64,000 nucleotides of DNA from Melampsora larici-populina 98AG31 (lineage: Eukaryota > Basidiomycota > Pucciniomycetes > Pucciniales > Melampsoraceae), in assembly GCF_000204055.1 (NCBI RefSeq), contig NW_006768767.1, positions 1,842,498 to 1,906,497 of the forward strand, written 5' to 3'. Shown one piece after another: positions 49,738 to 61,725 of this stretch; positions within the stretch are counted from its first letter, which is position 1; every line of letters starts with the position of its first letter. The notes under the pieces are model-generated. The model was not told the origin of the DNA. It searched no databases and saw nothing but the letters and a program-made list of their open reading frames with translations. The position numbers and the translations under genes are program-made.

Positions 49738-52700
49738 TTAACGACGTTTACCTGGTTGATATTGATTTAAAGGACTTTTTCTGTTTTTACATAATGATTT
49801 GTTTTCATTAGGAATTTTAAGTTGTTTAATTTTATTAGGTTGTACAATTACTACACCTGCAAATCCTACAAAAAGAAAAAGACCAAAAAAACAAATCAGG
49901 TCCAAAAAAATTGCGGGAGTCACTCTATAAAAGCATTTGATTATAAATTCTGTTTGACTTACCTCCAGCCCTGTTAGGCGGTTCATTCAGATGAAAAAGG
50001 ATCATTGAAAGGTCAATATATGAGACGTATCGGAACACCCATCAAAAGATTCTTATAAACAGATAAAATCACGTACAAATGCCAACCTATATGACAGTGC
50101 TAAGTAGACAATCATAAACAGATGATCAGGTTCACACAAAGAAAGTAATTAAATCAAAAAATAATTTCATACGTACCATGATCCAAACTCCAGGTATATC
50201 AGCCAAAACCCTCACAACAGCATATGAAGCTGCGTCAATAACTATAGTATCCCTATTTCCCAAAAAAACATACAATCAATGTCAACTTCATTTTACAATA
50301 AAAAGATAAAAATCTTTCTTACCTTCTCAGTGGATTCTTTGTACGATATTTTAGTTTGCTCAAGTTCTCAGGTGTTGGTTTCCCTTTTCCAAATGCCACC
50401 AGATGCATATCCATAGCGTGCTATAAACCACAAAAATATATAGCTTTAAGATACCTCTTTCAGAAACAGGGTGAAAGAAGTGTTACTTACTAAGTGATAG
50501 GAATGACTTATAGCTGGATCCAGGTTGACGAGATAAAGGTCATACCATTCAGCGTTTGGGTACTGCGTATTCCAAAAAGAAAGCGAGGCAATCAAACAAT
50601 ATTAGACTTAGTAGTTCATTTGGCTTGATGAATATAAATGAAGAGCTGATCCGGACTTACTACAACATTTGCTATTTCTGCATTATCTAAAGAACCCGGG
50701 CCACCTGGTAACATATCATGAAGAACAGGATGGTATGGATATGCTGTTATTTATCCGAACCAAAAGCAAGAAAATAAGTTGTAGAATATGTCAGTGTTCA
50801 TATCTCATCGACCAATCCAGGTTTTAGATGAGACTACTAACTCTTCCAGTTGGCATCATTGACAAAGAACACTCCTCGTGCGCCTGCGGGAGTGGGTGGA
50901 GGTCCATCTTGATTTTTCTCTGGAGCTGATGAAGTGGCAGTTCCTAGAGGTAAAACTTTCCTTGTACTATCGAGTTTCAGTTGTCTTTGCTTGATCCGTG
51001 AGATTGGCGAACTATATGATGATGGTGATGATGATGATGATGATGATGATGAAATAGATCTAGGTTCGGAAGATAATTTAGAAGCTTGATCACGAGGAAT
51101 AGAAACTCCAGTAGAAATCACTTGAAATCCAAATGCGTTTGCTAGAGTACCAGATCCAGCTACTGTTTCAGGGACATCGATTGGAATGATTGGATTTAGT
51201 AATTCTGGATCGAGATCTACACACGATCCAGCTTTTTCATCAGACCAATCTTTAGTATTAGGTATCGTAAATTCTTTTAATGATTTCATATCTTCATCAG
51301 GTTTTATAACGCGGACAATAGCCAAACCTGTCTTCTGTATATCACCCGCCACCCTGATACATTTCAAAATCATTTAGCTCTCCTCCAAGTCGAGTTTCAA
51401 GAAACGATGATGGGTTGGAGTTAATTCACTAACCAAGCAAAGCAATCAGTATCCATCGTTCCTCGCAAATAAAAGCTACTTCCTACTTCTTTTTCTTGAG
51501 TATTGATAATTACAGAGTAACGCTGTCCATTATGAAACTTGATTCTATGTACATTAGAAGCTGACATCATCATATGATCAATTTGTTTGAACTTTTTAAG
51601 ATCAAAAGTAGTGTGAAAAACTTACGTCCATAGACAGGGGTTGAATCCGCTTCTGTAACATTAAGTGAATGTTCGTCACCAGAGAAATAAATCATAGCAT
51701 GAGAACCTGCATTGATGATTCGAAATCGAATCCTTTTTCCTCCTACTACATTAAAGACTGGTAAAGAATTCGTTTTTTCGCATCTTTGATGAATTGTTGC
51801 AAATCGATTACAATCCCAATCTCCAATTCCGTTCATAATGACAGAATTGGGACTAGGAGCTGCTGGAGTACCGAAATAACCTGGTTCAGATAACATGTGT
51901 TTAACAATTTCTGAAGAAGTACTGTTGAATGAACAACAAGAGGTTTCAGTGAGAGTTTTTTCGTATGACAGTTTTTCAAAGCATACTTGTGATACCAATC
52001 TGCTATCATCAGCACCACATCTTCGTCAAAGTCTATTCCTCTTTTCAACGGATCTCGTGGCGAATGAATGATAAGAGGACCATAGAGTCCATCTGCCAGA
52101 AGATTTTGATGATGTGCACTGCCAGACAGAAGATCCAAAATAAAGACACAGTATTAGCGTCTTCACTCAAATAATTTCTTGGAAAAGGGTGCAAAAGCTC
52201 ACTGGTACCCTACGTAGATGTCAAAATCAATTGTCAGACGAGTGACATTCAATTTTTGATAATGTTAGTTGGTCAGTCCGCATGAGAATTCTCTGGTTCT
52301 GAAGGCTCACAAAATGTACCAAACCTAAAAGATTCATAAATAGTGAGCTTATCACCTTTTTTGGGAGAATCTATAAAAGCTCGTTGCTCACTGGCCATTC
52401 AATTGAAATTTATAGGTGTACCTTCCGCCTGATGGAATGGGACATTGCGTGATGCCTAGTGATGGACACAAAGGTCTTGATTCTCCAAACCCTCTCTACA
52501 GACATCGCAATAAAGGTCCTTACCTGTTACCCCATCTTCTGAACTGAGAGATCAGTCATCACAAGGTGTAGTTTGATGCGAATAGTCAGTGATTTTACAT
52601 CATAGGTTCAATATATATAGAAATAAACCAGGGAAACACGAGATAAGACTATGGTATGCATAGGATCGACTCACTTTGTGCCATTCTGGAATCATTTTCA

Positions 52701-53227
52701 TCGATGAAAAGGCGTGAGCAAAATTGTCAGAGGCGAGAATTGGTCAGTTTTGGAGATGATCTCGTCAGAGCTCTCTCATATGAATTGAGATATGAAACAG
52801 TGGGGAAGTGAGAAGTGGGAGAAAAATTAATCACCTGATAGAGCCCGTGCCAATGAATAGTCAAAGCGCTATCTAAATTGTTGATCACAGTGATATCAAG
52901 ATGATCCCCTTCATTCGCCTGTAATCCAAAACATGGAATCTTTATTATCTCGAAAACTTTGTGAATCGAGGTTTAAAAATGACAATTAACCTCTATCAAT
53001 GGTCCTGGAATTTGATTGTTGATCGCTAAAACACCGCGCAAGAATCCATCTGGTGAAGCTGTAGTATTGGTGCATACAAACTCGAATTTCCTTGTAACGG
53101 CCCCAGAATTGATATCGAAATCGCCTAGGATGTATTCAGTACTAGGTTGTGCCAATTTCTTCTGAGGAAAACATGTTCCGATATAGACAAATCCGATGAA
53201 GAAAAGTAAAATGTTCTGAAAGTGCAT
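49738..53227 (-). CDS. Secreted multicopper oxidase B
   Basis: Paralogue of oxidases A and C with the same intron pattern. The ATG at 53227 opens a signal peptide (MHFQNILLFFIGFVYIGTC). The copper motifs are HWHG (exon near 52850-52920), WYH.H across a 14-nt exon (52311-52324) and a 7-nt exon (52203-52209), HSYHLHA (split by the intron at about 50490-50425) and HCHIGWH (23-nt exon 50077-50099). The latter continues through an 8-nt exon (49963-49970) to GFAGVVIVQP. The 11-nt (52675-52685) and 20-nt (52524-52543) exons are also kept. In the third motif the usual HPxH proline is Ser and HG is HA, but the histidine ligands remain. The 20-nt exon reads NSEDG where A and C have NWEDG. An interdomain linker (about 50837-51373) holds a Ser run coded by a TCA/ATC microsatellite. 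The C-terminus is basic (PGKRR). Substrate unknown. Confidence 0.82.
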
Positions 53228-53768
53228 GATACTTGATACTTGGGCCTCTCAATTAATTTCCGCCTATTCAGTTCGTATACTAAAGAGGTTGAAGTTTTAT
53301 AAATATGAACACCAGATACGTTAAAAAAGTCTTCTGTGAAAATGAAATTCAAAGCTTGAATTTCTATGAAGCTACTGAGTATATACTATTGGCGAGGTAA
53401 GAATGAAATTGGTGAAATTCACAAGTGGATGGCATTCACGAGTTCAAACGCTGAAGAATGATGATCGACCCTTTTATGGGATCAGAATTATATGTTTTAA
53501 AGATGCAGAAAGGCAGGTGATATGAAATCGAGTTTCAATGAGGTATGAGCGCGGCGTGAGGATAGAAGCTCTGTGGGTTTGGTTAGAACTCATTATACTC
53601 ATTATGAGTAGCCAAGAAACCCTTTTACCATTGCGTTTCATAAGCTAAAAAAAGGTAAATGTACAGGAACAGCATCAATTTGTACAAACAGGTTACGATT
53701 GAGGAAAAGACAAACAGCGAGGGCTGACTGATGTCATGATCGCTGTGGAGGGAAAGTGGATCAATTAC

Positions 53769-53813
53769 GGGATACAAAGTAGAATCCGGCACCCGGATTC
53801 TACTTTGTATCCC
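53769..53813. repeat. 45-bp palindrome made of two Harbinger-like ends
   Basis: GGGATACAAAGTAGAATCCG pairs perfectly with CGGATTCTACTTTGTATCCC around a few central bases. The outer GGGATACAAAGT equals the terminus of the Harbinger element at 59215-63764 and of the MITE at 22215-22381. Nothing of an element interior is left between the two ends. Confidence 0.85.
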
Positions 53814-54069
53814 GCAAATTTTCTTTACACCCTGAAGATCATAACTATCCTTGATTCCTTTCAGCTGTTAGGACTGTTTGCAGGTCAGGTTCTTGTTTAC
53901 CGTGGTGAACCGATAATGAAGATGATGAGGATACCCGGAGGAAACCGCCTTCACCGACATGGATGAAGCTCTAGTCTTTAGTTGAGGAAGGGAGATACGA
54001 CCATCAAGTTGTTGGACCGAGAACAGACTGAATGGTTTTAGTCAAAGAGTCTGGATCATATCAATGGAA

Positions 54070-54174
54070 ATACAGTCGTTTTCAAAAAGCTTGTCACAAA
54101 TTCACTGCCAAATGATCCCAAATCGCTCGAGTTTTGCGGGCAAATTTGGACAAGCTTTTTGCAAACGACTGTAT
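54070..54174. mobile_element. MITE with ATACAGTCGTTT ends, 105 bp
   Basis: Inverted termini ATACAGTCGTTTTCAAAAAG / ATACAGTCGTTTGCAAAAAG are joined to GCTTGTC and its complement inside. There is no coding capacity. A target duplication is not clear. Confidence 0.75.
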
Positions 54175-55343
54175 CTGAATCAAAATGAGGTTTGGCTGTG
54201 GTCAAATAGAACTGAGAATCTGATATGAAAGGATGTCGATCCAATTCTAGTCATCAACCGAGATGATGCGATGGCACTGATTCAAACCAATCGTCCATTC
54301 CCAAACACCTTTCAAGTGATCAAGCACCAGTGGAATGGATAAGATCGTATCATCTTTCATCTTTAAGTTAATAAAGGTAATCAAAAGCAGTTCAAGAATT
54401 GATAAAAGAACTCGATCGAACAATTGCAAGAAGCTTTTGATCCACCATGGGTCCCGGACGAGGGCTTGTACCCGCCGATAGGCAAAGCACAGCGGTACAT
54501 CCTTCCCGAATCTTTTGATTGCTCCTCCAGATTCCAGAAGCTCATCGTGCATCCGTCACGCGCCAGTTGTGCGATTCATGCCCTGCCCAGTGCGAACCCG
54601 GCTGGCTTATAAGTCATCCATACAACTCGGTTTGAACAGAGCCTCAGCTTGAGCTCAACGAAGCCATACGGACTCCTTGAGACGTTCTTACAACGGAGTG
54701 TGTATGTGTGTATCCTTCGTTGACGTCATCTTCTATGGTGACCAAAGAGTTATATACCAAGAAACTTTCAAGGTACAGTTGCCGATGCGAGAGCATCACA
54801 TTTTGGGTACCACTTGCAAGTTCGATATGGTCGAGTTTGCTTACACGTCAAGGTCTCGATGAATCCCTAAGACAGATTTTCTTCATTACCCTTTAGATCT
54901 TGCTCTACCCGTGAATCACTGAGTGTATTAGAAGTGGCGGGCGTTATTTGTCCACAGCTCAAGCAGAATTATCTTTGTTCTGAACCATAATGTTCATTCG
55001 TGTGTATCAATGTCTTGAGAAAAGGATGTGTGGTCTTTTTGAGACCAAAGTACAGAAGTTGGCTCTATCAAATATATGTACAAGTTTTATCTGTGTTTTT
55101 ACAACTCTTAAAAGAGAGAAAAAAGGGATATCATTAAAATCTGTCCATGTGTAGAAGTTGAACACTATATATTTACAAAATGTGGTAATCCTAGAAAATC
55201 AAAAATGCAATGATTTCAAAGAAAAGATGATACAAAAGGTTTTAGTGATTCAAAATAAAATAAAAAAGTTTATCTTATTGTAGGATGAAAGACTCACCTT
55301 TCACTAAGAGGAAAAACATTTCATCAGTTTTATTGAAGATTTT

Positions 55344-58300
55344 TCATCTGAATTCTGTGATGATTGATCTTTTACGACGACCAGGTTCACGTTCATTTGC
55401 TTGACCATGAGAACAAAGTGCTAAATTTTCATCTGGTATTTTGAATTTTGCAATTTTATCAGGTTGTACTACCACAACTCCAGCAAATCCTATTTAAGAA
55501 AGACAAATTAATGACCATACACAAAAAACAGACAGATTCAGATGATCACTTACCAATGGCCCTTTATATTTGAATTTGATAGGTAGGAAACCAAATGAGA
55601 AATAAAAAATGCCAGTCAGATCCTCAACTCTTTTGATGATCAGTTCAACCAGAACTTACAAATGCCACCCAAAATGACAATGCTAAATTTGAATCAACAC
55701 AAAACATGATCAATCAATTGTCTCAAACTACATACAACAACTAGAACTCAAAAAGAAAACTTACCATAGCCCAAACTCCAGGAAGATCAGTGAATAATCT
55801 AGCTACCACAAATGTACCAGCTGCAATTGCAATAGTATCCCTGGGAGTTCATCAAAAGAAACTTGAGTCTAGATTTAATTTTTCATCAGGTTTGAGTGAT
55901 TGATTTACCTTCTTAATGGATTCTTAGTATTATAATCTAATTTAGCCAAGCTTTCTGGTGTAGGTTGACCTTGTCCAATTGCAACTATATGCATATCCAT
56001 TCCATGCTAACAAATTATTGTTTTTTTATCAGATTAGTAATCATTTTGAATTTCTGTAGCATCTCATAACTCACCAAGTGATAAGCATGGGCCAAAGCTG
56101 GATCCATGTTGACAAGATATAAATCATACCAATCTTCAGTAGGATACTGCGTACCCAAACAAGGCAAGCCCATGAGCCAAAGTTCAGAAAGGTGAATTGG
56201 GTGATTAGAATATCACTCACTACTACATTTGCCACTCTGTCACTGTTAACCTTTCCTACACCTCCTGGTGCAAGATCATGCATGATAGGTTGATAAGGAT
56301 ATGCTAAAAGGTTACATATTCACCATTTATCTGGTCAGCTCATCATCAATCAGTAACCCTTTATCAGAGATCAGGTTACTTACTTGCCCAAGTGACATTG
56401 TTCACAAAGAAAGCACCTCTTGCTTCACGTGGAATAGTAGGAAGACCAGGAATGACAGTGAAGTTGGGTGGCAAAGCAGCAGTGCCAGCTGGAATGGAAG
56501 CACTATCCACACCAGTTGAGATTTGTCGTTTAAGAATGATAGGTATATCAGAAGTCGATAAAGATGCCCCTAAAGATATTTCAGAATCAGAACCGAGTGC
56601 CTTGGATGCTCCTGTAGTGTTTCTAGTGATTCCAGTGTTTCGAGGGTTTCCGGTACCGCTAGGTGGTGATGGTGGTGGTGGTGGATTAGCCACTTTTTCG
56701 CCTTCGAGAACTGAGACAAAACCAAAGGCATTCGCAAATTGGCCAGATCCAGCAACAGTGGTAGGTACTTCTTGAGGTATGATTGGAGATAGCAAATCTG
56801 GATCAAGATCAACACAAGGTCCGTTGGCAGGATCTGACCAATCCTTTGAATTTGGTCTAACTTGCTTGTCTTTCGACGATAATGTTTTACCAGGTTTAGC
56901 GACTCTAACAATACCTCTAGCTGTGGTTTGTAAATCTGCTGATACCCTGTTGATTTACGAAGAGTAGTTAGTACGAGTAAATTCTCAAATTGATTGTAGA
57001 AATGACACACCATGCCCAACAATCTGTATCGGCTGAAGCACGTATGTAAAAGCTGTTACCAGCTTCTTTTGAATCAATGGTGACAATAACAGAATATCTT
57101 TGCCCGTTATGAAACTTAAGACGATGAACCTTTGAAGCTACAAAGAAATTCCAATCATCTGATCAAAACTCGTTATTCATTGAAACGATCATGATCAAAA
57201 TCACATCACTTACGACCATGTACGGGAGTAGCATCAGCTTCAGTCACATTAAGTGCATGTTCATCAGCCGAAAAGAAGAGCATAGAATGAGATCCAGAAT
57301 TGATAAGTCTAAATCTAATTTTATTTCCAGCTGCCACACTGAACTCGGGTAAGACTGTGGTCGGTTTGCAAAATTGTTGCGTAGTCGCATATTTACAATC
57401 CCATTCACCTACCCCATTCATGACAACTGAATTGGGACTAGGTGTACCAGGTGTACCAAAGTAACCTTTATCGGTGTAAAACATATCGTGAATGATTTGG
57501 GCTGAAGTACTATAATTCATCAAAAGAAAGGAAATCATTCATCAGTTTTTTGCAACATTTTCAGGTAAAATGAAGCAGTTTCCTTACTTGTGGTACCAAT
57601 CTGCCAAGACTAGAACTGCCTCTTCATCAAAATCAATACCTCGCACTAATGGATCTCTTGTGGAATGAACAATAAGTGGTCCATGGATTCCATCTGCCAT
57701 TGTATTTAGAGCGTGTGCGCTGATAAAGGAGACAGAACTTTGATTAGTTGTTACGATCAGATTTCAAAGTAAGGCTGATCACTCACTGATACCCTATATC
57801 AGTCCGTTCAGATTTCGATTTTTTCGAGCGTTAGTCAAAGTGGTCATCAAGCAAATACGTTTATTTAAGATCTTACAAAATGTTCCGAACCTGTGACGAT
57901 CAAACAAAGTCAGATTTGACCATTCGAAGGAACACAAGAAAGATATGGACATGAATTTGCTCACTGGTTGTCAACAGTAAACTTGTAGGTATAGGATATA
58001 CCAGCTGCAATTGGACATTGAGTAATACCTTGTAACGAAAATTCATAAAAATAGTTCAAGCAAATTAATTTGGATTTATCTCTAGCTATGAAGAATGTAT
58101 TTACCTGTAGGTCCATCTTCCCAACTATAAAATAGAATTTATGGGGTGAGTAACCCCAATTCCCGAAAATTGATGTGAAAACTTTTGGAGAAAAGATGCA
58201 AAGACTCACTTTGTACCATTCTAAAATCATGTCAAACAACGTTGAATGAGTTTGGTTTGAATTCCATCCACAAAAAATGTGATGACGAAATGTCGAGAAG

Positions 58301-58806
58301 GATTCAAGTTCGTTAGCATTTTTCCATTAGGCTGTTTTATAGCAAAACCAAATAGGTCAATCAACATACCTGATAAAGACCATGCCAATGTATAGTCAGT
58401 GGTCCTCCAGAGTGATTCACGACAGTGACTTCTAGTGAATCTCCTTCGTTGACCTACGTGATCAAAGAACTCAGCAGTCAATTTTTTGATAACGATTAAA
58501 CAAGAACCAAAAAAAACTGACCTCAATTAAAGGACCTGGAATTTGATTATTGATAGCCAAGACGGTCCTTAGGAATCCGTCTGGTGCAGCCGTTGTGTTT
58601 GTGATCACAAATTCATACTTTCGAGTGACTTTGTCTGAACAAATCTTGAAATCAGGACTGAGTTGATATTGACTCTTTGGTGCATCTGCTGACCATTTTG
58701 TACCACAATTGACCACTTCAAGAAAGAAATAAGAAAATCCTAGGAATAGGACGATAGATTTATACAATCTTTTGGGTGAGGAATTTTTACAATTTGAGAT
58801 CATCAT
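55344..58806 (-). CDS. Secreted multicopper oxidase C
   Basis: Third paralogue in the same orientation, 2.1 kb from B. The ATG at 58806 starts an N-terminal hydrophobic segment (SIVLFLGFSYFFLEVVNC). The copper motifs are HWHG (exon near 58365-58455), WYHAH across a 14-nt exon (57877-57890) and a 7-nt exon (57787-57793), HAYHLHG, and HCHFGWHLAIGFAGVVVV. The last is assembled from a 23-nt exon (55660-55682), an 8-nt exon (55554-55561) and the last exon. The 11-nt (58210-58220) and 20-nt (58105-58124) exons match A and B. The interdomain linker (near 56376-56795) carries a Pro run. All visible junctions are GT-AG, and I found no stop in the chained exons I followed. The residue after HCHFGWHLAIG is Phe, a non-coordinating axial residue as in many laccases. 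Substrate unknown. Confidence 0.85.
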
Positions 58807-59214
58807 GTATATGGATGAATTTAAAAGACTGAAACCTTGATATAGGTTATCTAATAGGATAAAAGTGTATGAAAGATCTTTTTACAAAGTTGGATGAGAG
58901 CAAAAAAGAATTTGAGAGATGTAAAGGGTGATTAAATACCTGTTTTAAGTCATTCGAATGTATATAAACAGAATCGATAAATGGTAACCGTGATAAGAAA
59001 GAGAAATCACTCGTGCGTCATTTTTGGGGGGGATTTGCAATAAAATTGTCAACAAAACATTCGAAGTTTTCATCGCCTTCTCGAAGTCCTTCGTTATCAA
59101 ACTAGGATTTGAGCCTGATAGAAGATCATACTTGTTTGGTCGTGAAGTCAAAGTAGGAGACCGAGTCTTGTATACGATAATCGAGGTATTTAAGCTCGGT
59201 TTTGACGAGCATTT
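58807..59214. promoter_or_regulatory. Upstream region of multicopper oxidase C
   Basis: About 400 bp lie between the oxidase start codon and the Harbinger element. This is the only space available for an undisturbed proximal promoter. I see no motif that I can name. Confidence 0.35.
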
Positions 59215-59421
59215 AGGGGACACAAAGTTGAAATCCGGCCGAAAATCCGGCCGCGTGGCCAGAAATCCAAATTTCATTTTTTGCGGTAATTTGAAATCTG
59301 GCCACGCGGCCGGATTCTCTCAACTTTGAACCCCCCGAAGGCCAGATCCCATCACCACTTTCCACCACACCCGCCTCACATATCCACTCAACTTGCCACC
59401 ACTTCACTTAGCAACAAATCG

Positions 59422-61107
59422 ATGCCACGTTTTACTCGCAAAGTAGCCCTCAAGAGATCTATTCAAAAAGCACGACATGCAAGAAAAGCATATGTTCAGA
59501 ACAATTTAGAATCACTTGCCTCTTTTCAACTCAATCTCGCCGGGCTTCAGTTTTTCTTCCGGATGATTCAAGCTTTAAAAAGTCACCAACTTGCTGTTAC
59601 CGACAAGAATCGAAAGAAGGCAGCTTTTTTGTATCTAGTTGGTCTTATCGAGTTAATACCTGCTATCGATCAGAGCAACCAACTTCTTCACTTCGGACGC
59701 CAACTCCGGAGACGTGCAATTACAGAGCTTGAAGTTCTCGACACCGCCCTCAGAATTCTAAATCAAAAACGCTTTGTTCTCACCCGCATCTCACGAGGTC
59801 GTAAGGAGTTACGAAATGCTTGGTTTTTGCAAGTGTTGGAGGAAGGTGGCGATGGCTTCATAAAGCTAGTAAGTGGTATCATGATGCACGAGTTTAATCA
59901 AATACTTATTTGTAATTTTCATTGACAGGCACGAATGTCCAAGTCTGCATTCAATCAGCTTGTTGATGCAATTGAAGACAATCCGATCTTCCATAACAAC
60001 TCGCAAATGAAGCAAGCACCCGTGTGGTGGCAGGCTTTGGTCGGGCTGACAAATTTAGGAACTTCGGGAAATGGTGGAGACCATTATCATCTCGCACGAA
60101 TGTTCAATTGCTCTGGTGAGATGGTTGCTGTATATGTACAATTTGATTCAACAAATTTTAATTTTTTAAATGTCTCTTCACAGAAGGGAGTATTCGAAAT
60201 TGGACCGATCGACTAATTACTGCAGTCCTTGATTTAGAACCAAGATATCTCCGGTGGCCTTCAACTCAACATCGAGCAGCTTTAAAAGAAGAAATCAGGA
60301 CGAAATCGTTCTTCAAAGACTGTGTGGGGTTTGTCGATGGAACTCTGATTCCTCTTGCAACAGCTCCACATGAAACACCCGAGGATTATTGGACCAGGAA
60401 GATGTTTTATGCCCTCAACACCATGCTGGTTTGTGATATACATCGTCGGGTGATATATTATGAATTGGGGTGGTGTGGTAGTGTACACGACCAACGTGTT
60501 TTCCGTTCTTCGCAAGTGAGTACATACATTGATCTATCTCAACTCAATTTCACCTTGTCTTTGTCTTGATCCTACTCATTCATCAATGGCTTATTTGTTC
60601 TCCCCAAAGCTCTTCGAATCTCCAGAACGGTTCTTCTCCCCTGGAGAATATCTTTTGGCTGATTCGGGATATACAGTATCACAAATCATCATTCCATGCC
60701 TCAAACGGTGTCGAGGTCACAGTCTGCGCGGTGATGAAGACGCCTTCAACAAAGAAATAAGTATGGTGCGAGTCATTATTGAACATTGCAACGGAATGGT
60801 CAAAGGCCGTTTTCAATTGTTGAAAGAACTTCGATTGGTTATCAGTGATGCAGCTTCGGCTGTGCGGGCGAATCAGTGGATTCGCGCATGCTTGATCTTA
60901 CACAACTTCCTCATTTCAATTAACAAGGAGTGGTCAGGCGTTTTGGGTAGTATATCTGATGGACTACAAAACGAAGCTCAACGTCAAGACCCACCTGCCA
61001 ACCCACCTAATTTAGAAGATGACCAATGGCTAGCTATGTCGGGTAGAGATGAGAACAGAAGGAACCACCTTTTTGCTGAATTTATAGCGTCAAGAGAGAT
61101 AGATTGA
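59422..61107 (+). CDS. PIF/Harbinger DDE transposase (HARBI1-like)
   Basis: Four exons (59422-59868, 59929-60115, 60184-60515, 60610-61107) join in frame to 487 residues without a stop. The N-terminal 190 residues are helical and basic. A helix-turn-helix-like part (VWWQALVGLTNLG, then HLARMFNCSEGSIRNW) leads to the DDE_4-type catalytic domain. The first Asp is in CVGFVDGTLIPL, the second in GSVHDQRVFRSS, and the Glu in RVIIEHCNGMVKGRFQLL; LLADSGY marks the conserved strand between them. Family members excise and insert the element at three-base target sites with the help of the partner protein encoded on the other strand. The introns are short and GT-AG. The frame is intact, so the protein could still act on related MITEs in this window. 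Confidence 0.9.
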
Positions 61108-61725
61108 TGGTAGTCAGACTGTAATTAGTTAGTTATATATAATTATTTTCACAACTCGTTTGTGAAACTGATCAAGTTTATGATAATAATGATTTTCGAT
61201 TCTAGAACGAATCAGTTTTGTGATGTGCCACTGAGAGTCTTATGTGAGCATTTGGCATTTGTGAGACCTAAAAGTGGTCATCGGTTGCTTTCTTAGACCA
61301 CTTTTAAATAACAAACTTAACAATTTTCATTTTCAAAAGACTTCAAGTGCCTATATACATTCCTTTAATTTTCTCAACTTTTTTTTTGACAAAAGACAAG
61401 CATTCCACTTCAACTAATTTTATCTTCAAGATAATGAAAGATATCAAGAACTCATGTACACAATTTTCTTTTTTTAAGCTTTTGTTAATTTATAGAGGAG
61501 TATTACGTGTCCAGCATTACTCTTTTCGATATCATGTATGTTTTTCGAAACGTTTTGAAACTCGCAACTTTAAATTTTTAGAACTAATCGTGTATTTTAT
61601 AGATTTTTATTTGAAGGATGTTAAATATTCCAGACTGAGAAAATCACCTTTAAACGAACAAAGATCATCAGATTGGTGATGAGAATATTTTGAGAGAAAT
61701 ACTCCAATAGCTCACATTGTGATCA
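61108..61725. other. Spacer between the two Harbinger genes
   Basis: AT-rich sequence between the convergent 3' ends of the transposase and the SANT-like gene. The frames inside are not recognised. Presumably it holds both 3' UTRs. Confidence 0.4.

Larger units (their letters stand above)
53228..55343. other. Spacer between multicopper oxidases B and C
   Basis: No gene was seen. It holds the oxidase B promoter (minus strand, right of 53227), the palindrome at 53769-53813 and the MITE at 54070-54174. The frames near 54247-54612 have no recognised domain. From about 55000 the DNA is AT-rich 3' flank of oxidase C. Confidence 0.45.

Noticed and set aside
54247..54862. Cluster of 60-100 codon frames between oxidases B and C
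   Set aside because: They overlap on opposite strands and share no known motif; likely chance frames.
56570..57022. 150-codon minus-strand frame with a poly-His run
   Set aside because: Shadow frame of the multicopper oxidase C linker exon; the His run is the Pro run read out of frame.
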